From Romeriopsis navalis LEGE 11480 (lineage in GTDB: Bacteria > Cyanobacteriota > Cyanobacteriia > Leptolyngbyales > Leptolyngbyaceae): DNA of 38,711 bases. The notes beneath the pieces were generated by a model. That model did no database searches. It worked only from the letters and a program-made list of their open reading frames with translations, and was not told the DNA's origin. The stretch's first letter is position 1; each line of letters opens with the position of its first letter. The stretch is from contig NZ_JADEXQ010000060.1 in the NCBI RefSeq assembly GCF_015207035.1, positions 1 through 38,711 on the forward strand, given 5' to 3'. Position numbers and translations under genes: made by a program. Shown here in pieces: positions 23,636-33,952 of the stretch.

Positions 23636-25537
23636 TTATTCCACCGTGACCGACTTCGCTAAGTTTCGTGGTTGGTCAACGTCCAAACCGCGTCGGGCTG
23701 CGATGTGATACGACAACAACTGCATCGGAATCACGGAGACGATCGGCGACAGAATCTCATCCACATGGGGCACCGGAATCAATGTGTCAAACGTTTCTGC
23801 TGCCTCCATTTCGTCCATTGGTGTTACACCGATGAGTCGTGCATCTCTTGCCCGTGCTTCCTGAGCATTTGAGAGTACCTTCTCAAATACGCCACCGGGC
23901 ATGGCGATTGTTACTACCGGCACCTTGGCATCGAGCAAGGCGATCGGACCATGCTTCATTTCGCCAGCGGGATAGCCTTCAGCGTGAATGTAGCTGATTT
24001 CCTTCAGTTTGAGTGCACCTTCCAAGGCGATCGGGAAGTTGATGCCGCGACCGAGAAAAATAAAGTCCTGAGTCTCTGCAAAGTCGTGGGCCAATTCTTC
24101 AATGTAGCGCTCTTGGCTTTCGAGCACGCTTTCGACCTGTGAGGGTAGTTGCCGTAGACCTTCCATGATCTTTTCAATCTGATCAAGGTCGATCGATTGA
24201 CGCCGGAACGCTAAATCTAACGCCAGGAAATAAAATCCCATTAATTGCGCGATGAATGTCTTGGTGGCGGCAACGCCAATTTCAATCCCAGCTTTGGTGT
24301 CAATAATGTGATCGACCATTCGGCCCAGATTACTTTCTGGTCGGTTGGTAATGCCCATGAGCCTTGGTGCGAAGTCACCGCCCTTGGCTGATCGGCGGGT
24401 TTTCTCCATTTCCAGGGCCGCCAAAGTATCCGCTGTTTCCCCTGACTGTGTTACCCCAATAATCAAGGCTTTCTTGGTCATCGGCGGCGGTGAATAACGA
24501 AATTCCGACGCGTATTGTACCGTTGTCGGAATTCCCGCTAGTTGCTCTAGCAAGTATTTCCCCACGAGGCCCGCATGCCAACTGGTGCCGCAAGCCACAA
24601 TATTTATATGTTCGACATCGCTGTAGAAGTCGGACGGAATCCCCAGGTCGATCGGCGATGTGCCAGATTCTGCCGTCCAATCTTTTGTCAGGTAAGCCTC
24701 GAGGCAGCTCCGCACCACACCGGGCTGTTCGTAAATTTCCTTCAACATGAAGTGGCGGAAACCTTGCTTCTCAACCATTACGGGGTTCCAGTTGAGCGTC
24801 TGGGGTGACTTGCGCACCTTATGCCCTTCAAAGGTAAATAGCTCAATCCCCGCAGTGGTCATGCGGGCCATTTCGCTATTATCGAGGGATAAAATCGTGG
24901 TGGTATAGGGCACCAGCGCGGGTGTATCCGAGGCGCAGTAAAATTCACCTTTGCCCACACCCAAAACTAGTGGTGCTTGCTGCCGGGCCACGATCACCTC
25001 ATCGGGAAAATCGGCGCTAATTACGGCGATCGCAAATGCCCCTTCCAGCTCATTCACAGCCAACCGCACCGCATCCATCAGCAGCGAAGGCAGTGTGGCG
25101 GCAGTTCCGGCCGCTTTAAGGGCTTTTAGGTGCTCGGAAATCAGGTGAGGAATGGTTTCGGTGTCAGTCTCGGAGAGGAACTTACAGCCTTTTGCTTTGA
25201 GGCTTTCGCGCAAGTCACGGTAGTTCTCGATAATCCCGTTTTGCACCACGGCAATGCGGCCTTCAGTGTCGCGGTGGGGATGGGCATTATGCTCTTCGGG
25301 TTTACCGTGGGTGGCCCAGCGGGTATGACCAATCCCGATCGCCGCCGGGTTATCTTCTTGTTCGAGCTTTTCTTGCAGGTTGTTTAGCTTACCCTTGGCC
25401 CGGACACAATGGACGGAATCATCGAGCAGAGTGGCAATACCAGCGGAATCGTAGCCCCGATATTCCAGTTTGCGGAGTCCCTCTAGCAAAATCGGACTTG
25501 CTGCCTTTGGCCCGATATAGCCGACAATTCCACACAT
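23636..25537 (-). CDS. glmS: Glutamine-fructose-6-phosphate aminotransferase (isomerizing)
   Basis: GlmS makes glucosamine-6-phosphate from fructose-6-phosphate and glutamine, the first step toward UDP-GlcNAc for peptidoglycan and lipopolysaccharide. The start at 25537 gives MCGIVGYIG with the catalytic Cys2 after removal of Met and a good ribosome-binding site (AGGAGA, 8 nt upstream); an in-frame upstream extension is not plausible because Cys must be N-terminal. The glutaminase domain has GIGHTRWATHG and FLSETDTETI; the two SIS isomerase domains have ACGTSWHAG, SQSGETADTLAA and EGALKLKEISYIHAEG; the end is LAKSVTVE. The length of 633 aa is slightly above the E. coli protein. An 18-bp tandem repeat lies upstream. 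Confidence 0.97.
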   Translation of the reverse strand: MCGIVGYIGPKAASPILLEGLRKLEYRGYDSAGIATLLDDSVHCVRAKGKLNNLQEKLEQEDNPAAIGIGHTRWATHGKPEEHNAHPHRDTEGRIAVVQNGIIENYRDLRESLKAKGCKFLSETDTETIPHLISEHLKALKAAGTAATLPSLLMDAVRLAVNELEGAFAIAVISADFPDEVIVARQQAPLVLGVGKGEFYCASDTPALVPYTTTILSLDNSEMARMTTAGIELFTFEGHKVRKSPQTLNWNPVMVEKQGFRHFMLKEIYEQPGVVRSCLEAYLTKDWTAESGTSPIDLGIPSDFYSDVEHINIVACGTSWHAGLVGKYLLEQLAGIPTTVQYASEFRYSPPPMTKKALIIGVTQSGETADTLAALEMEKTRRSAKGGDFAPRLMGITNRPESNLGRMVDHIIDTKAGIEIGVAATKTFIAQLMGFYFLALDLAFRRQSIDLDQIEKIMEGLRQLPSQVESVLESQERYIEELAHDFAETQDFIFLGRGINFPIALEGALKLKEISYIHAEGYPAGEMKHGPIALLDAKVPVVTIAMPGGVFEKVLSNAQEARARDARLIGVTPMDEMEAAETFDTLIPVPHVDEILSPIVSVIPMQLLSYHIAARRGLDVDQPRNLAKSVTVE

Positions 25538-25652
25538 AAAAGTTTCTCCTGATAGAACAATTGTACGTTTGGGATGCGGCACTCGCCGGGCCCAGGTAAC
25601 GCCATATAAACAGTCAGCGAATAACGTAGCTTTGACGATCAACGGTGATCGG

Positions 25653-25688
25653 GCTTATCTAGTTTTACAGGCTTATCCAGTTTTACAG
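25653..25688. repeat. 18-bp tandem repeat upstream of glmS
   Basis: GCTTATCTAGTTTTACAG (25653-25670) is followed directly by GCTTATCCAGTTTTACAG (25671-25688), 17 of 18 bases identical. It is about 120-150 bp before the glmS start, a position where a transcription factor or a second start could act. A recent slippage duplication is an equally good reading. Confidence 0.6.
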
Positions 25689-25803
25689 GAAAATTTCCTT
25701 CAGTTCAGTCTAATCAATGTCACGGCTCAGCAACGCGGGTGATTTATGCTGTGCATCCCCGCCAAATTACGGAATCTTAACCCCTAGGCCACAGGCGTTG
25801 ACA

Positions 25804-25831
25804 TAAAAAAATGGGGCTAAACATAGCCCCA
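25804..25831 (-). terminator. Rho-independent terminator of psaC
   Basis: On the leftward strand TGGGGCTA (from 25831) pairs with TAGCCCCA (to 25812) across a 4-nt loop and is followed by TTTTTT (25811-25806). It lies about 65 bp after the psaC stop. Confidence 0.88.
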
Positions 25832-25894
25832 CAGTATTGAACCCACATGAATGAAAAAAGTTGCGTATTAACGAATTTCGAGGTGAAATGCCGT

Positions 25895-26681
<787 letters not shown>

Positions 26682-27611
26682 CTATAGTTTCAACTTCCTC
26701 AGGATTGATTGAGTTGGCACAATGTGCCGATCCAGGCCCAACCGCTCCGGATCAACGCCCAAAGCCAGACAAACTAACTGGGGTAAATGCAGAATAGGAA
26801 TGCCAAAAGTTTGACCTGTGACCTTGGCAATTTCGGGTTGGCGTGAATCCAGTTGCATATGACACAGGGGACAAGGCGTGACAATACAGTCGGCACCGGC
26901 ATCAATTGCAGCGCGTAAATGTCCGCCTGCCATGGCAAAAGACTGTTCTGTGGCGTAGCTGGAAATTGGCCAACCGCAGCATTGGGTCCGTCCGGGATAG
27001 ACGATCGCCGCTGCGCCTAAAGCCGTGAAGACATTTTCCATCGACTTTGGATCAAGGGGATCATCAAAGCCATTGTTTTGGCCCCGCAGAATGTAGCAAC
27101 CATAGAACGCGGCGCAGTTTAATCCAGTCAGTTTGTGGGTCACCCGATCGGCTAAAGCCGCTAAGCCATAATCAGCAACCAGTGCCCACAAAATATGTTT
27201 GACGTCACCGCTGCCTTGGTAGGGGGAGCAGCCTTCTTGTTTGAGCAAGCCATTAACTTGCGCAAAATAGCTCGGATCCTCTGCTTTGGCTTGTTTCAAT
27301 CGTTCATCAACATGGCCAATTACGCCTTGGCAAGTGCTGCAATGGGTTAAGAGTGGCAGCCCTAAGGATTCTGAGAGGGCAATATTGCGGGCATTCACGG
27401 TGTCTTCGAGCAATTGCGAATCTTCTTTGAATGTGCCCGATCCACAGCAAGCCGCTTTCTTGAGTTGAACTAGCTCGATCGCTAATTTATCCGCTAATGC
27501 CAGGGTTGAATCATGCAACTCGCGGCAGGCACCTTGCGCGACGCAGCCCGGATAATAAGCGTATTGCAGTTGTTTGGTGGCAGGGGTCGTTGTCATGTTT
27601 GAGCGGGCCAT
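26682..27611 (-). CDS. HdrB-like protein with two CCG (cysteine-rich) domains
   Basis: This protein resembles subunit B of CoB-CoM heterodisulfide reductase and related two-CCG proteins. Counting from the second Met (27596), CCG domain one has Cys18, Cys50-Cys51-Gly52 and Cys86/Cys89 (THCSTC); CCG domain two has Cys161 and/or Cys167, Cys206-Cys207-Gly208 and Cys242/Cys245 (TPCPLC). In methanogens each such domain holds a noncubane 4Fe-4S cluster for disulfide chemistry; similar proteins anchor succinate or other dehydrogenases. No HdrA or HdrC gene is adjacent, so the partner is unknown. The ATG at 27611 has GGTGA at workable spacing; the ATG at 27596 is the alternative. Confidence 0.88.
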   Translation of the reverse strand: MARSNMTTTPATKQLQYAYYPGCVAQGACRELHDSTLALADKLAIELVQLKKAACCGSGTFKEDSQLLEDTVNARNIALSESLGLPLLTHCSTCQGVIGHVDERLKQAKAEDPSYFAQVNGLLKQEGCSPYQGSGDVKHILWALVADYGLAALADRVTHKLTGLNCAAFYGCYILRGQNNGFDDPLDPKSMENVFTALGAAAIVYPGRTQCCGWPISSYATEQSFAMAGGHLRAAIDAGADCIVTPCPLCHMQLDSRQPEIAKVTGQTFGIPILHLPQLVCLALGVDPERLGLDRHIVPTQSILRKLKL

Positions 27612-27908
27612 CCAGCGTGTTCACCACTAATTCTAAAGTTGCTGTGGGACTGGATTGAACTTCCTTAATAAATTCTCTGTGTGGTGATTACGCTAGTTGC
27701 GAGTTATGAATTAGCTTATCGATTGTGGGCAATGGATAAAAAAACTGTTGTTTCCTCAAGCTCTCGGCTTTTCGGTACCTTGGCATGGAATAATTATTAG
27801 CTTGAGAAGGGCGGTGCTGCCGCTTGCAACTTTTTGTGGGGTTGCCCCTCGTATCTGGGTTGTTAATTTCAACCTAACTTCATCAACGGTAAGAGCTAAA
27901 GGAAAGTT

Positions 27909-28151
27909 ATGAGCGACACAGACATTTTCGAGAAAGTCAAAAAAATCGTCACCGATCAACTGGGTGTTGAGGCCGATAAGGTAGTTCCGGAAGCAAGTTT
28001 TCAGAACGACTTGGGTGCTGACTCGCTCGATACAGTGGAACTAGTTATGGCACTGGAAGAGGAGTTCGATATCGAAATCCCCGATGAAGCGGCAGAAAGC
28101 ATTGCAACGGTTCAATCGGCGGTTGACTTTATCAAAGAAAAGTCGGCTTAG
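27909..28151 (+). CDS. acpP: Acyl carrier protein
   Basis: ACP carries growing fatty acyl chains on a phosphopantetheine arm. Ser39 in the [18 protein letters not shown] motif is the attachment site. The 80-aa, acidic, four-helix protein is the normal size. AAAGGA precedes the ATG. It is followed 107 bp later by fabF in the same direction, the usual pairing for type II fatty acid synthesis, and the two probably share a transcript. The 297-bp gap before it should contain the promoter; no clear element was identified there. Confidence 0.98.
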   Translation: MSDTDIFEKVKKIVTDQLGVEADKVVPEASFQNDLGADSLDTVELVMALEEEFDIEIPDEAAESIATVQSAVDFIKEKSA

Positions 28152-28258
28152 GCGCGATCTCGCGGTTTGCGCGATTAGCGTAGTTTCGGTCTAGGGTGAG
28201 TTTATGGACTCACCCTCATCCCTGTTTAATTTTTCGTGATTTGAACAATCCAAGAGAT

Positions 28259-29512
28259 ATGGCAACTACTGAATTAAAGCGCGTTGTAGTGACTGGGCTT
28301 GGCGCGATTACGCCGATCGGCAACACCCTGGATGAGTATTGGGATGGGCTGATGAGTTCGCGTAATGGGGTTGGCGAAATCTCGCTCTTTGATTCATCGG
28401 CGCATGGTTGCCACATTGCGGCGGAAGTGAAAGGGTTTGACCCTGCTGCATATATCTCGGCGAAGGACGCGAAGCGGATGGATCGCTTTGCCCAATTCGC
28501 GGTTTGCGCTAGTAAACAAGCGTTGGCCGATGCGAAATTTGAAATTAATGAATTAAATGCCGAACATATCGGCGTGCTGATCGGTACGGGAATTGGGGGC
28601 TTGAAAGTCCTTGAGGATCAGCATGAAATCTATCGCACCAAAGGCCCGTCCCGTTGTAGCCCCTTTATGATTCCGATGATGATCGCGAATATGGCGGCGG
28701 GTTTGACCGCAATTCAGGTGGGTGCGAAGGGGCCGAACTCTTGTTCGGTGACGGCCTGTGCTGCGGGTTCAAATGCGATCGGTGACGCTTTCCGCTGGGT
28801 ACAGCGTGGGTTTGCCCAGGCGATGATTTGTGGTGGGACGGAAGCGGCGATTACACCATTGTCGATCGCGGGTTTTGTGGCTTGTCGGGCGATGTCTACC
28901 CGGAACGATGATCCACTGCATGCGAGTCGTCCCTTTGATGTCGGTCGAGATGGATTTGTTATGGGTGAGGGGTCGGGGATCCTGATTATTGAAGAAATGG
29001 AGCATGCCTTGGCCCGGGGTGCCAAGATTTATGCGGAGCTCGTGGGCTATGGGGCAAGCTGTGATGCTTACCACATGACGAATCAAACCCCCGGTGGTGC
29101 GGACGCGGCGCGGGCGATGACTTGGTGCTTGAAAGATGGTGGCTTACGGCCTGAGGATGTGAGCTATATCAATGCCCACGGGACCAGCACGCCAGTGAAT
29201 GACCCAACCGAAACGGCGGCGATTAAGAAAGTTTTGGGTGACCATGCGCATAACATCACCATCAGTTCAACGAAGTCGATGACCGGACACTTACTTGGTG
29301 GTGCCGGTGGGATTGAGGGTGTGGCGGCGGCGATGGCGGTGGCGAACGATCGTGTGCCACCGACCATTAATTTAGAAACCCCTGATCCGGAATGTGATCT
29401 GGACTATGTCGCGAATCATAGTCGTGAACAAGAAGTGAAGGTTGCGTTGTCTAACTCCTTTGGCTTTGGTGGTCATAACGTTACGCTGGCGTTCAAAAAG
29501 TTTGAGCAGTAA
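28259..29512 (+). CDS. fabF: Beta-ketoacyl-[ACP] synthase II
   Basis: FabF condenses malonyl-ACP with acyl-ACP and elongates palmitoleate-type chains. The 417-aa product has the catalytic triad Cys167 (TACAAGS), His307 (NAHGTS) and His344 (GHLLGGAG), with Lys339 nearby, and the GFGGHN C-terminal loop. I place the start at the ATG giving MATTELKRVVVTGLG; the frame extends to a GTG at 28196, but that stretch is not conserved-looking and AAGAG lies just before the ATG. acpP is immediately upstream. A GC-rich hairpin follows the gene. Confidence 0.97.
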   Translation: MATTELKRVVVTGLGAITPIGNTLDEYWDGLMSSRNGVGEISLFDSSAHGCHIAAEVKGFDPAAYISAKDAKRMDRFAQFAVCASKQALADAKFEINELNAEHIGVLIGTGIGGLKVLEDQHEIYRTKGPSRCSPFMIPMMIANMAAGLTAIQVGAKGPNSCSVTACAAGSNAIGDAFRWVQRGFAQAMICGGTEAAITPLSIAGFVACRAMSTRNDDPLHASRPFDVGRDGFVMGEGSGILIIEEMEHALARGAKIYAELVGYGASCDAYHMTNQTPGGADAARAMTWCLKDGGLRPEDVSYINAHGTSTPVNDPTETAAIKKVLGDHAHNITISSTKSMTGHLLGGAGGIEGVAAAMAVANDRVPPTINLETPDPECDLDYVANHSREQEVKVALSNSFGFGGHNVTLAFKKFEQ

Positions 29513-29549
29513 GTCTAGGTTGGTACGAGCCAAATATTTGCCTTGCTGT

Positions 29550-29576
29550 AGCGGCGGTGCGATTCGCACCGCCGCT
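29550..29576 (+). terminator. Hairpin after fabF
   Basis: AGCGGCGGTGCG (29550-29561) and CGCACCGCCGCT (29565-29576) form a perfect 12-bp stem with a 3-nt loop, 37 bp after the fabF stop. Only a broken T-tract (TGTTGATTC) follows, so termination is likely but not certain. Confidence 0.6.
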
Positions 29577-29684
29577 TGTTGATTCAGCCTGATGATCGAG
29601 ATGATCTGAAGGAAAAGAGCGTGCAAATTAAAATTTCGTCTGTAGGATATTGATTGCTTCTACTATCGTTCCTGATCAAAGCCT

Positions 29685-30467
29685 ATGAAATCGCAATTCT
29701 CTTCAAGCCTGAGTCTGACCAGTTTGAATCAAGCTGTCCAGTTCATTGAGAAAGTTGAGCAGGATTATCCTGCGGCGACAGCCTATGAAATTGCGAATCG
29801 GCTGCGGGGACATACTAAAAAGGCCTATACGACGAAATTTTGGACGTTAGCCACGGGGTTTCAACAAAAATTTGTGGCCCCTGATTTAGACGGAACAGTA
29901 TCGCTAGCTGAGGAATCTACGGACTTTGGCCATTTCATTGCTGCGTTGTCGGATCAGCTAAATGAACCGGGTATCAAGCTGTCTGATATGACGCAATGGA
30001 CGGCTGACTATACGTCTTGGGCGGGTGATATTGGTTCTTCGATCGTTACCTATACCCGGCAGGCCGATGACTTTTCCTCGGTGATGGAAGCCTTCGATCG
30101 GTTCGCCTCCGATAGTGATCATGTGGCGAATATTGCCGCCTATATTGTGGGCTATTGGCTGAACCAAGATCCGCAGCTCAAAATTTCTCAAGCGATTCGG
30201 AACTTTCATGCCGAAGATTTTTCGATACATGTCATCTCATTTATCACACTGCGATTTGGGGATACCGATCCGGCACCTCAGGTCCGGCAGCAAATTGTCC
30301 GCTATCTGAGCTTGGTTTCTGATTCTGGGCTATGGGGCGTGATGCGGGGCTGGATGCAGGGGCGCTGGTTCGGTTGGAGACAGAAACAATACACCGAGAC
30401 GGAAATTAACCATGGCATTGCCCATTTCCTGAACTTTTTGCAGCGAAAAAGCCAAGCGATTGTTTAG
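29685..30467 (+). CDS. Conserved-looking protein of unknown function, 260 aa
   Basis: I do not recognise this protein. It is soluble-looking, mostly helical by composition, with no signal peptide or membrane segment. The N-terminal part (AVQFIEKVEQDYPAATAYEI, residues about 16-35) reads as a helix; the middle has many Asp/Ser and aromatic residues; the C-terminal part is unusually rich in Trp (LWGVMRGWMQGRWFGWRQ, about 213-230). Codon use matches its neighbours, and no overlapping frame competes. It lies between fabF and tkt in the same direction but with spacers of over 170 and 360 bp, so it is probably its own unit. Confidence 0.7.
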   Translation: MKSQFSSSLSLTSLNQAVQFIEKVEQDYPAATAYEIANRLRGHTKKAYTTKFWTLATGFQQKFVAPDLDGTVSLAEESTDFGHFIAALSDQLNEPGIKLSDMTQWTADYTSWAGDIGSSIVTYTRQADDFSSVMEAFDRFASDSDHVANIAAYIVGYWLNQDPQLKISQAIRNFHAEDFSIHVISFITLRFGDTDPAPQVRQQIVRYLSLVSDSGLWGVMRGWMQGRWFGWRQKQYTETEINHGIAHFLNFLQRKSQAIV

Positions 30468-30832
30468 GGTCAGCCACGGGAGAAACGGCTGGGGGCTTTG
30501 GGCTATCGCTGAGCTAGATCATTGAACTTCGAAGAATCTTTCGAGCGATCCATCCATCAGATCCCCTTTTCCTTAATAATGGTCTAGGCGTACATCAAGA
30601 TATGTTGCCAAAATCTGGCATACTTATACTCAATAAGTATTAATGCTTACGGTTTGATCGCCATGTTTCGGCTTGGCACTGTACAAAGCTCAATTTGTAC
30701 AAACCTGGCATCGTCATAGGAAGCATGTTTCAAGTGGTGACTGTTGACTTTGAAATATGAGTCAAATAGTTTGTACCTGCTGCGTTGCTTCGAATTTCCC
30801 GTATCGCCGTCGTTCAGTACCAAAGAAATATC
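30468..30832. promoter_or_regulatory. tkt upstream region with dyad and TGTACAAA repeats
   Basis: The 365-bp gap holds the perfect inverted repeat ATACTTAT-N5-ATAAGTAT (30620-30640). TGTACAAA occurs at 30680-30687 and 30696-30703 (16 bp apart), with its complement TTTGTAC near 30770-30776. The cluster is 60-215 bp before tkt. A regulator cannot be named. No RNA gene or terminator is seen. Confidence 0.35.
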
Positions 30833-32839
30833 ATGGTCGTTGCAACCCAATCTCTGGAAACCTTGTGTATCAATTCGATTCGCTTTTTAGCGGTCGATGG
30901 GGTCGATAAAGCCAAGTCTGGACACCCAGGTCTTCCGATGGGTGCTGCGCCCATGGCCTTTACCCTGTGGGATAAGTTCATGCGGTTCAATCCGAAGAAT
31001 CCTAACTGGGTAAATCGCGATCGCTTCGTCTTGTCGGCGGGCCACGGTTCGATGTTGCAGTATGCATTGCTGCATTTGTATGGCTATGACAGTGTTTCGA
31101 TCGATGACCTGAAGCAATTCCGGCAGTGGGGTTCGAAGACGCCGGGCCACCCTGAGAACTTCGAGACAAAGGGGATTGAAGTTACAACTGGGCCATTGGG
31201 CCAAGGGATTTGTAACGGTGTGGGCTTGGCGATGGCTGAGGCGCACATGGCAGCGGTTTTCAATAAGCCGGATTGCACGTTGATTGACCAGTATACTTAC
31301 GTGATTCTGGGCGACGGCTGCAACATGGAGGGCGTTTCGGGTGAGGCTTGCTCCTTGGCCGGTCACTTGGGCCTCGGTAAGTTGATTGCGCTGTATGACG
31401 ACAACCACATTTCGATCGATGGTGACACCACCGTTTCCTTTACGGAAGATGTCGGTAAGCGGTTTGAAGCCTATGGTTGGCAAGTGCTTGTAGTGCCCGA
31501 TGGCGACACCAACACGGAAGCAATTGCGGCGGCGATCGAGCAGGCGAAAGCGGAAACTGGCAAGCCGACATTAATTAAAGTTCGGACAACCATTGGTTAT
31601 GGTTCACCGAACCGCGCTGGTACTGCTGGTATCCACGGTGCGGCCCTTGGCCCCGATGAGAATGCGGCAACCCGTAAGAATTTGGGTTGGGAGCATGAGC
31701 CGTTTGTGGTTCCGGCCGATGCTAAAGCTCATTTTGCTAAGGCAGTTGAGCGTGGTGCCGCAGCGGAAGCGGAGTGGAACAAGACTTGGGAAACTTACAA
31801 AGGTAAGTATCCGGAAGAGGCGGCCCGATTCGAGCGTCAGACAAACTATAAGTTGCCTGAAGGTTGGGAAAAGTGTTTGCCGACTTATAGCCCTGGCGAT
31901 AAGGCGCTAGCGACTCGGAAGACTTCCGAAATTACGTTGAATGCGATTGCGGAAGCAGTGCCGGAGCTCGTCGGTGGTTCGGCTGACTTGACCCACTCGA
32001 ACTTGACTTACCTGGAGTGTTCGACGGACTTCCAGAAGGATGCTTATGCCGGTCGTAACCTGCGCTTCGGTGTGCGAGAGCACGGGATGGCGGCGATCGT
32101 GAACGGCATCTACTTGCATAAGACGGGTTTGATTCCGTTTGGTGCGACGTTCTTGGTGTTTGTTGACTACATGCGTGGGGCGTTGCGACTCTCCGCTTTG
32201 GCTGAGACGCAAGCAATTTTCGTCTTGACCCATGACTCGGTGGCTTTGGGTGAAGATGGCCCGACGCACCAGCCGGTTGAGACAATTGCTTCGTTGCGGG
32301 CGATGCCGAACTTGCTGACCTTCCGTCCGGCGGATGGTAACGAGACTTCCGGTGCCTATAAGGTGGCGATCGAGCGACGGACGACTTCCTCGGTCATGGC
32401 GATGAGCCGTCAAGGTTTGCCGCAGCTTGAGGGTTCGAGCATTGAGGGTGTTGAGCGCGGCGCTTACATTATTGATGGTGATTTGGATCTGCCCGACATC
32501 ATCTTAATTGGTACAGGTAGTGAAGTTCAGCTCTGTATCGAGGCGGCGAAGAAGTTGCGCGAAGACGGTACAAAGGTGCGGGTGATTTCGATGCCTTGTA
32601 TGCGTTTGTTCGAACAGCAGGATGACGACTATAAGAATGCGATCTTGCCGAAAGCCACGAAGAAGCGCTTGGTGGTTGAGGCTTTGACGAGCTTCGGTTG
32701 GCACAAGTACATCGGTGACGAAGGCGACATGATTAGCGTCGATCGTTTCGGTGCTTCGGCTCCTGGCGGCATCATCATGGAGAAGTTTGGCTTCACTGTG
32801 GATAACGTTGTGGCGCAAGCGAAGAAAGTGCTTGGCTAA
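30833..32839 (+). CDS. tkt: Transketolase
   Basis: Transketolase moves two-carbon units in the Calvin-Benson and pentose-phosphate cycles using thiamine diphosphate and a divalent metal. The 668-aa protein has all landmarks: [13 protein letters not shown] with His31, the ThDP/metal motif GDGCNMEG (from residue 160), NHISIDG, IHG(A)AL, and catalytic Glu416 in VREHGMAAI. The start is set at MVVATQSLE; an upstream extension of 16 residues (from 30785) is not part of the family. In a cyanobacterium this is a key carbon-fixation enzyme. It stands alone with its own terminator. The preceding gap contains a dyad and repeats. Confidence 0.97.
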   Translation: MVVATQSLETLCINSIRFLAVDGVDKAKSGHPGLPMGAAPMAFTLWDKFMRFNPKNPNWVNRDRFVLSAGHGSMLQYALLHLYGYDSVSIDDLKQFRQWGSKTPGHPENFETKGIEVTTGPLGQGICNGVGLAMAEAHMAAVFNKPDCTLIDQYTYVILGDGCNMEGVSGEACSLAGHLGLGKLIALYDDNHISIDGDTTVSFTEDVGKRFEAYGWQVLVVPDGDTNTEAIAAAIEQAKAETGKPTLIKVRTTIGYGSPNRAGTAGIHGAALGPDENAATRKNLGWEHEPFVVPADAKAHFAKAVERGAAAEAEWNKTWETYKGKYPEEAARFERQTNYKLPEGWEKCLPTYSPGDKALATRKTSEITLNAIAEAVPELVGGSADLTHSNLTYLECSTDFQKDAYAGRNLRFGVREHGMAAIVNGIYLHKTGLIPFGATFLVFVDYMRGALRLSALAETQAIFVLTHDSVALGEDGPTHQPVETIASLRAMPNLLTFRPADGNETSGAYKVAIERRTTSSVMAMSRQGLPQLEGSSIEGVERGAYIIDGDLDLPDIILIGTGSEVQLCIEAAKKLREDGTKVRVISMPCMRLFEQQDDDYKNAILPKATKKRLVVEALTSFGWHKYIGDEGDMISVDRFGASAPGGIIMEKFGFTVDNVVAQAKKVLG

Positions 32840-32864
32840 TGCGTCGCTTCGGTTGATTTCCTTG

Positions 32865-32905
32865 GCCCCTCTGGTTGTGTTTGCAGCCAGAGGGGCTGTT
32901 TGTTT
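32865..32905 (+). terminator. Rho-independent terminator after tkt
   Basis: GCCCCTCTGG (32865-32874) pairs perfectly with CCAGAGGGGC (32887-32896) across a 12-nt loop, followed by the T-rich TGTTTGTTT. It lies 26 bp after the tkt stop. Confidence 0.88.
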
Positions 32906-33055
32906 GGTGGTGTATTGACCGTGCATCCGCTGATCGTATTTTCGCGATCGACGCACTTTTTTCCGCGCTTCCGCTTAATCCCTGATCGCAACCGCGCTGA
33001 CTTCGAAGGGCAGTCTAAGGCAATACAACTGCCTGTCTGCTTGGGGAATATCGCT

Positions 33056-33952
33056 GTGAACAAACGTGCTCGAACGGCTTATCGAAACTGGACTTTCCTT
33101 TGCTTTATGCTGTTTGGATTTGTCCTAACTCTGAATGGATTTGGTGGTGGACTATTTAGTAACGAACCGCTTCCAAGCCAGCAGCCCCAATCATTGCAAG
33201 CGGCCCAACAACCCGTCGCAAAAACGATTCAGACGAATCAGGTGACAGCGGCAAAGGCCCCAGCAGTTGCATCAAAGCCGAAGCCTCAACCGCCGGTTAA
33301 GAAGCCTGCACCGAAGCCTGCACCCGCCGCAAAAACCGGCGTGGCGATCGCCGCGACACCGCAACCCGTACCAACGATCGTTCCGGCCCCAGCACCTGCG
33401 CCCGCACCTGTGCCCGCGCCCGCACCTCAAAAAGTTGCAGCAGCATATCCGGCGAGTACCAAATATGGGCATTTTGCTTATCGTGAAGCCCCGTCTGGCT
33501 CACTGAGCAAAGTTCAGGGCGTCTGGATGCATCGGGAAACCGCCCAAGCCTTTCGTCAAATGGTTGCCGATGCAGAACGTAGCGGTGCTTACATCGTCCC
33601 CGTTTCAGGTTTTCGTGGGGTGAGTTTACAAGGTGAATTATTTGAAAATCAAATTGCTCGCAAAGGTTCCATTCAGCGTGCGGCTTTAGTCAGTGCCCCG
33701 CCAGGACACAGCGAACACCACACTGGGTACGCGATCGATATTGGCGATGCGGATAATCCTGGTACCCATGTTGAAATGTCCTTTGAGCAGACACCATCGT
33801 TTCGTTGGTTGAACCAAAATGCTCCCCGCTATGGTTTTGAGTTGTCATTTCCATTAGGCAATCGCCAAGGGATTAGTTATGAGCCTTGGCATTGGCGCTA
33901 CGTTGGCTCGTCAGCATCGGCAAACGTATTTGCTGTAGCTCGCAACCTCTAG
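33056..33952 (+). CDS. LdcB/VanY-like D,D- or L,D-carboxypeptidase (peptidase M15B)
   Basis: This envelope peptidase starts with GTG at 33056 (GGGGA 9 nt before it) and has a membrane anchor or uncleaved signal at residues 12-31, then a long Pro/Ala/Lys-rich spacer (about 37-125) that could span the periplasm. The M15B zinc domain follows: SEHHTGYAID with His221 and Asp228, and EPWHWRY with Glu276 and His279. The family trims the terminal residue from peptidoglycan stem peptides. It is the wall enzyme nearest to the SH3 lipoprotein array, although transcribed toward it from the opposite side. An earlier frame start at 32900 has no signal-like N-terminus. Confidence 0.87.
   Translation: MNKRARTAYRNWTFLCFMLFGFVLTLNGFGGGLFSNEPLPSQQPQSLQAAQQPVAKTIQTNQVTAAKAPAVASKPKPQPPVKKPAPKPAPAAKTGVAIAATPQPVPTIVPAPAPAPAPVPAPAPQKVAAAYPASTKYGHFAYREAPSGSLSKVQGVWMHRETAQAFRQMVADAERSGAYIVPVSGFRGVSLQGELFENQIARKGSIQRAALVSAPPGHSEHHTGYAIDIGDADNPGTHVEMSFEQTPSFRWLNQNAPRYGFELSFPLGNRQGISYEPWHWRYVGSSASANVFAVARNL

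Larger units (their letters stand above)
25538..25894. promoter_or_regulatory. glmS leader and psaC 3' region
   Basis: This 357-bp stretch contains the glmS promoter region and, at its far end, the psaC terminator (listed separately). An 18-bp tandem repeat lies at 25653-25688, followed by the inverted repeat AGGAAAATTTCCT (25687-25699). No coding frame with gene-like features is seen. No glmS ribozyme is recognised; those are known mainly from Gram-positive bacteria. Confidence 0.4.

Noticed and set aside
25538-25894. glmS ribozyme or riboswitch
   Set aside because: No recognisable glmS ribozyme core; only a tandem repeat and small inverted repeat are visible.
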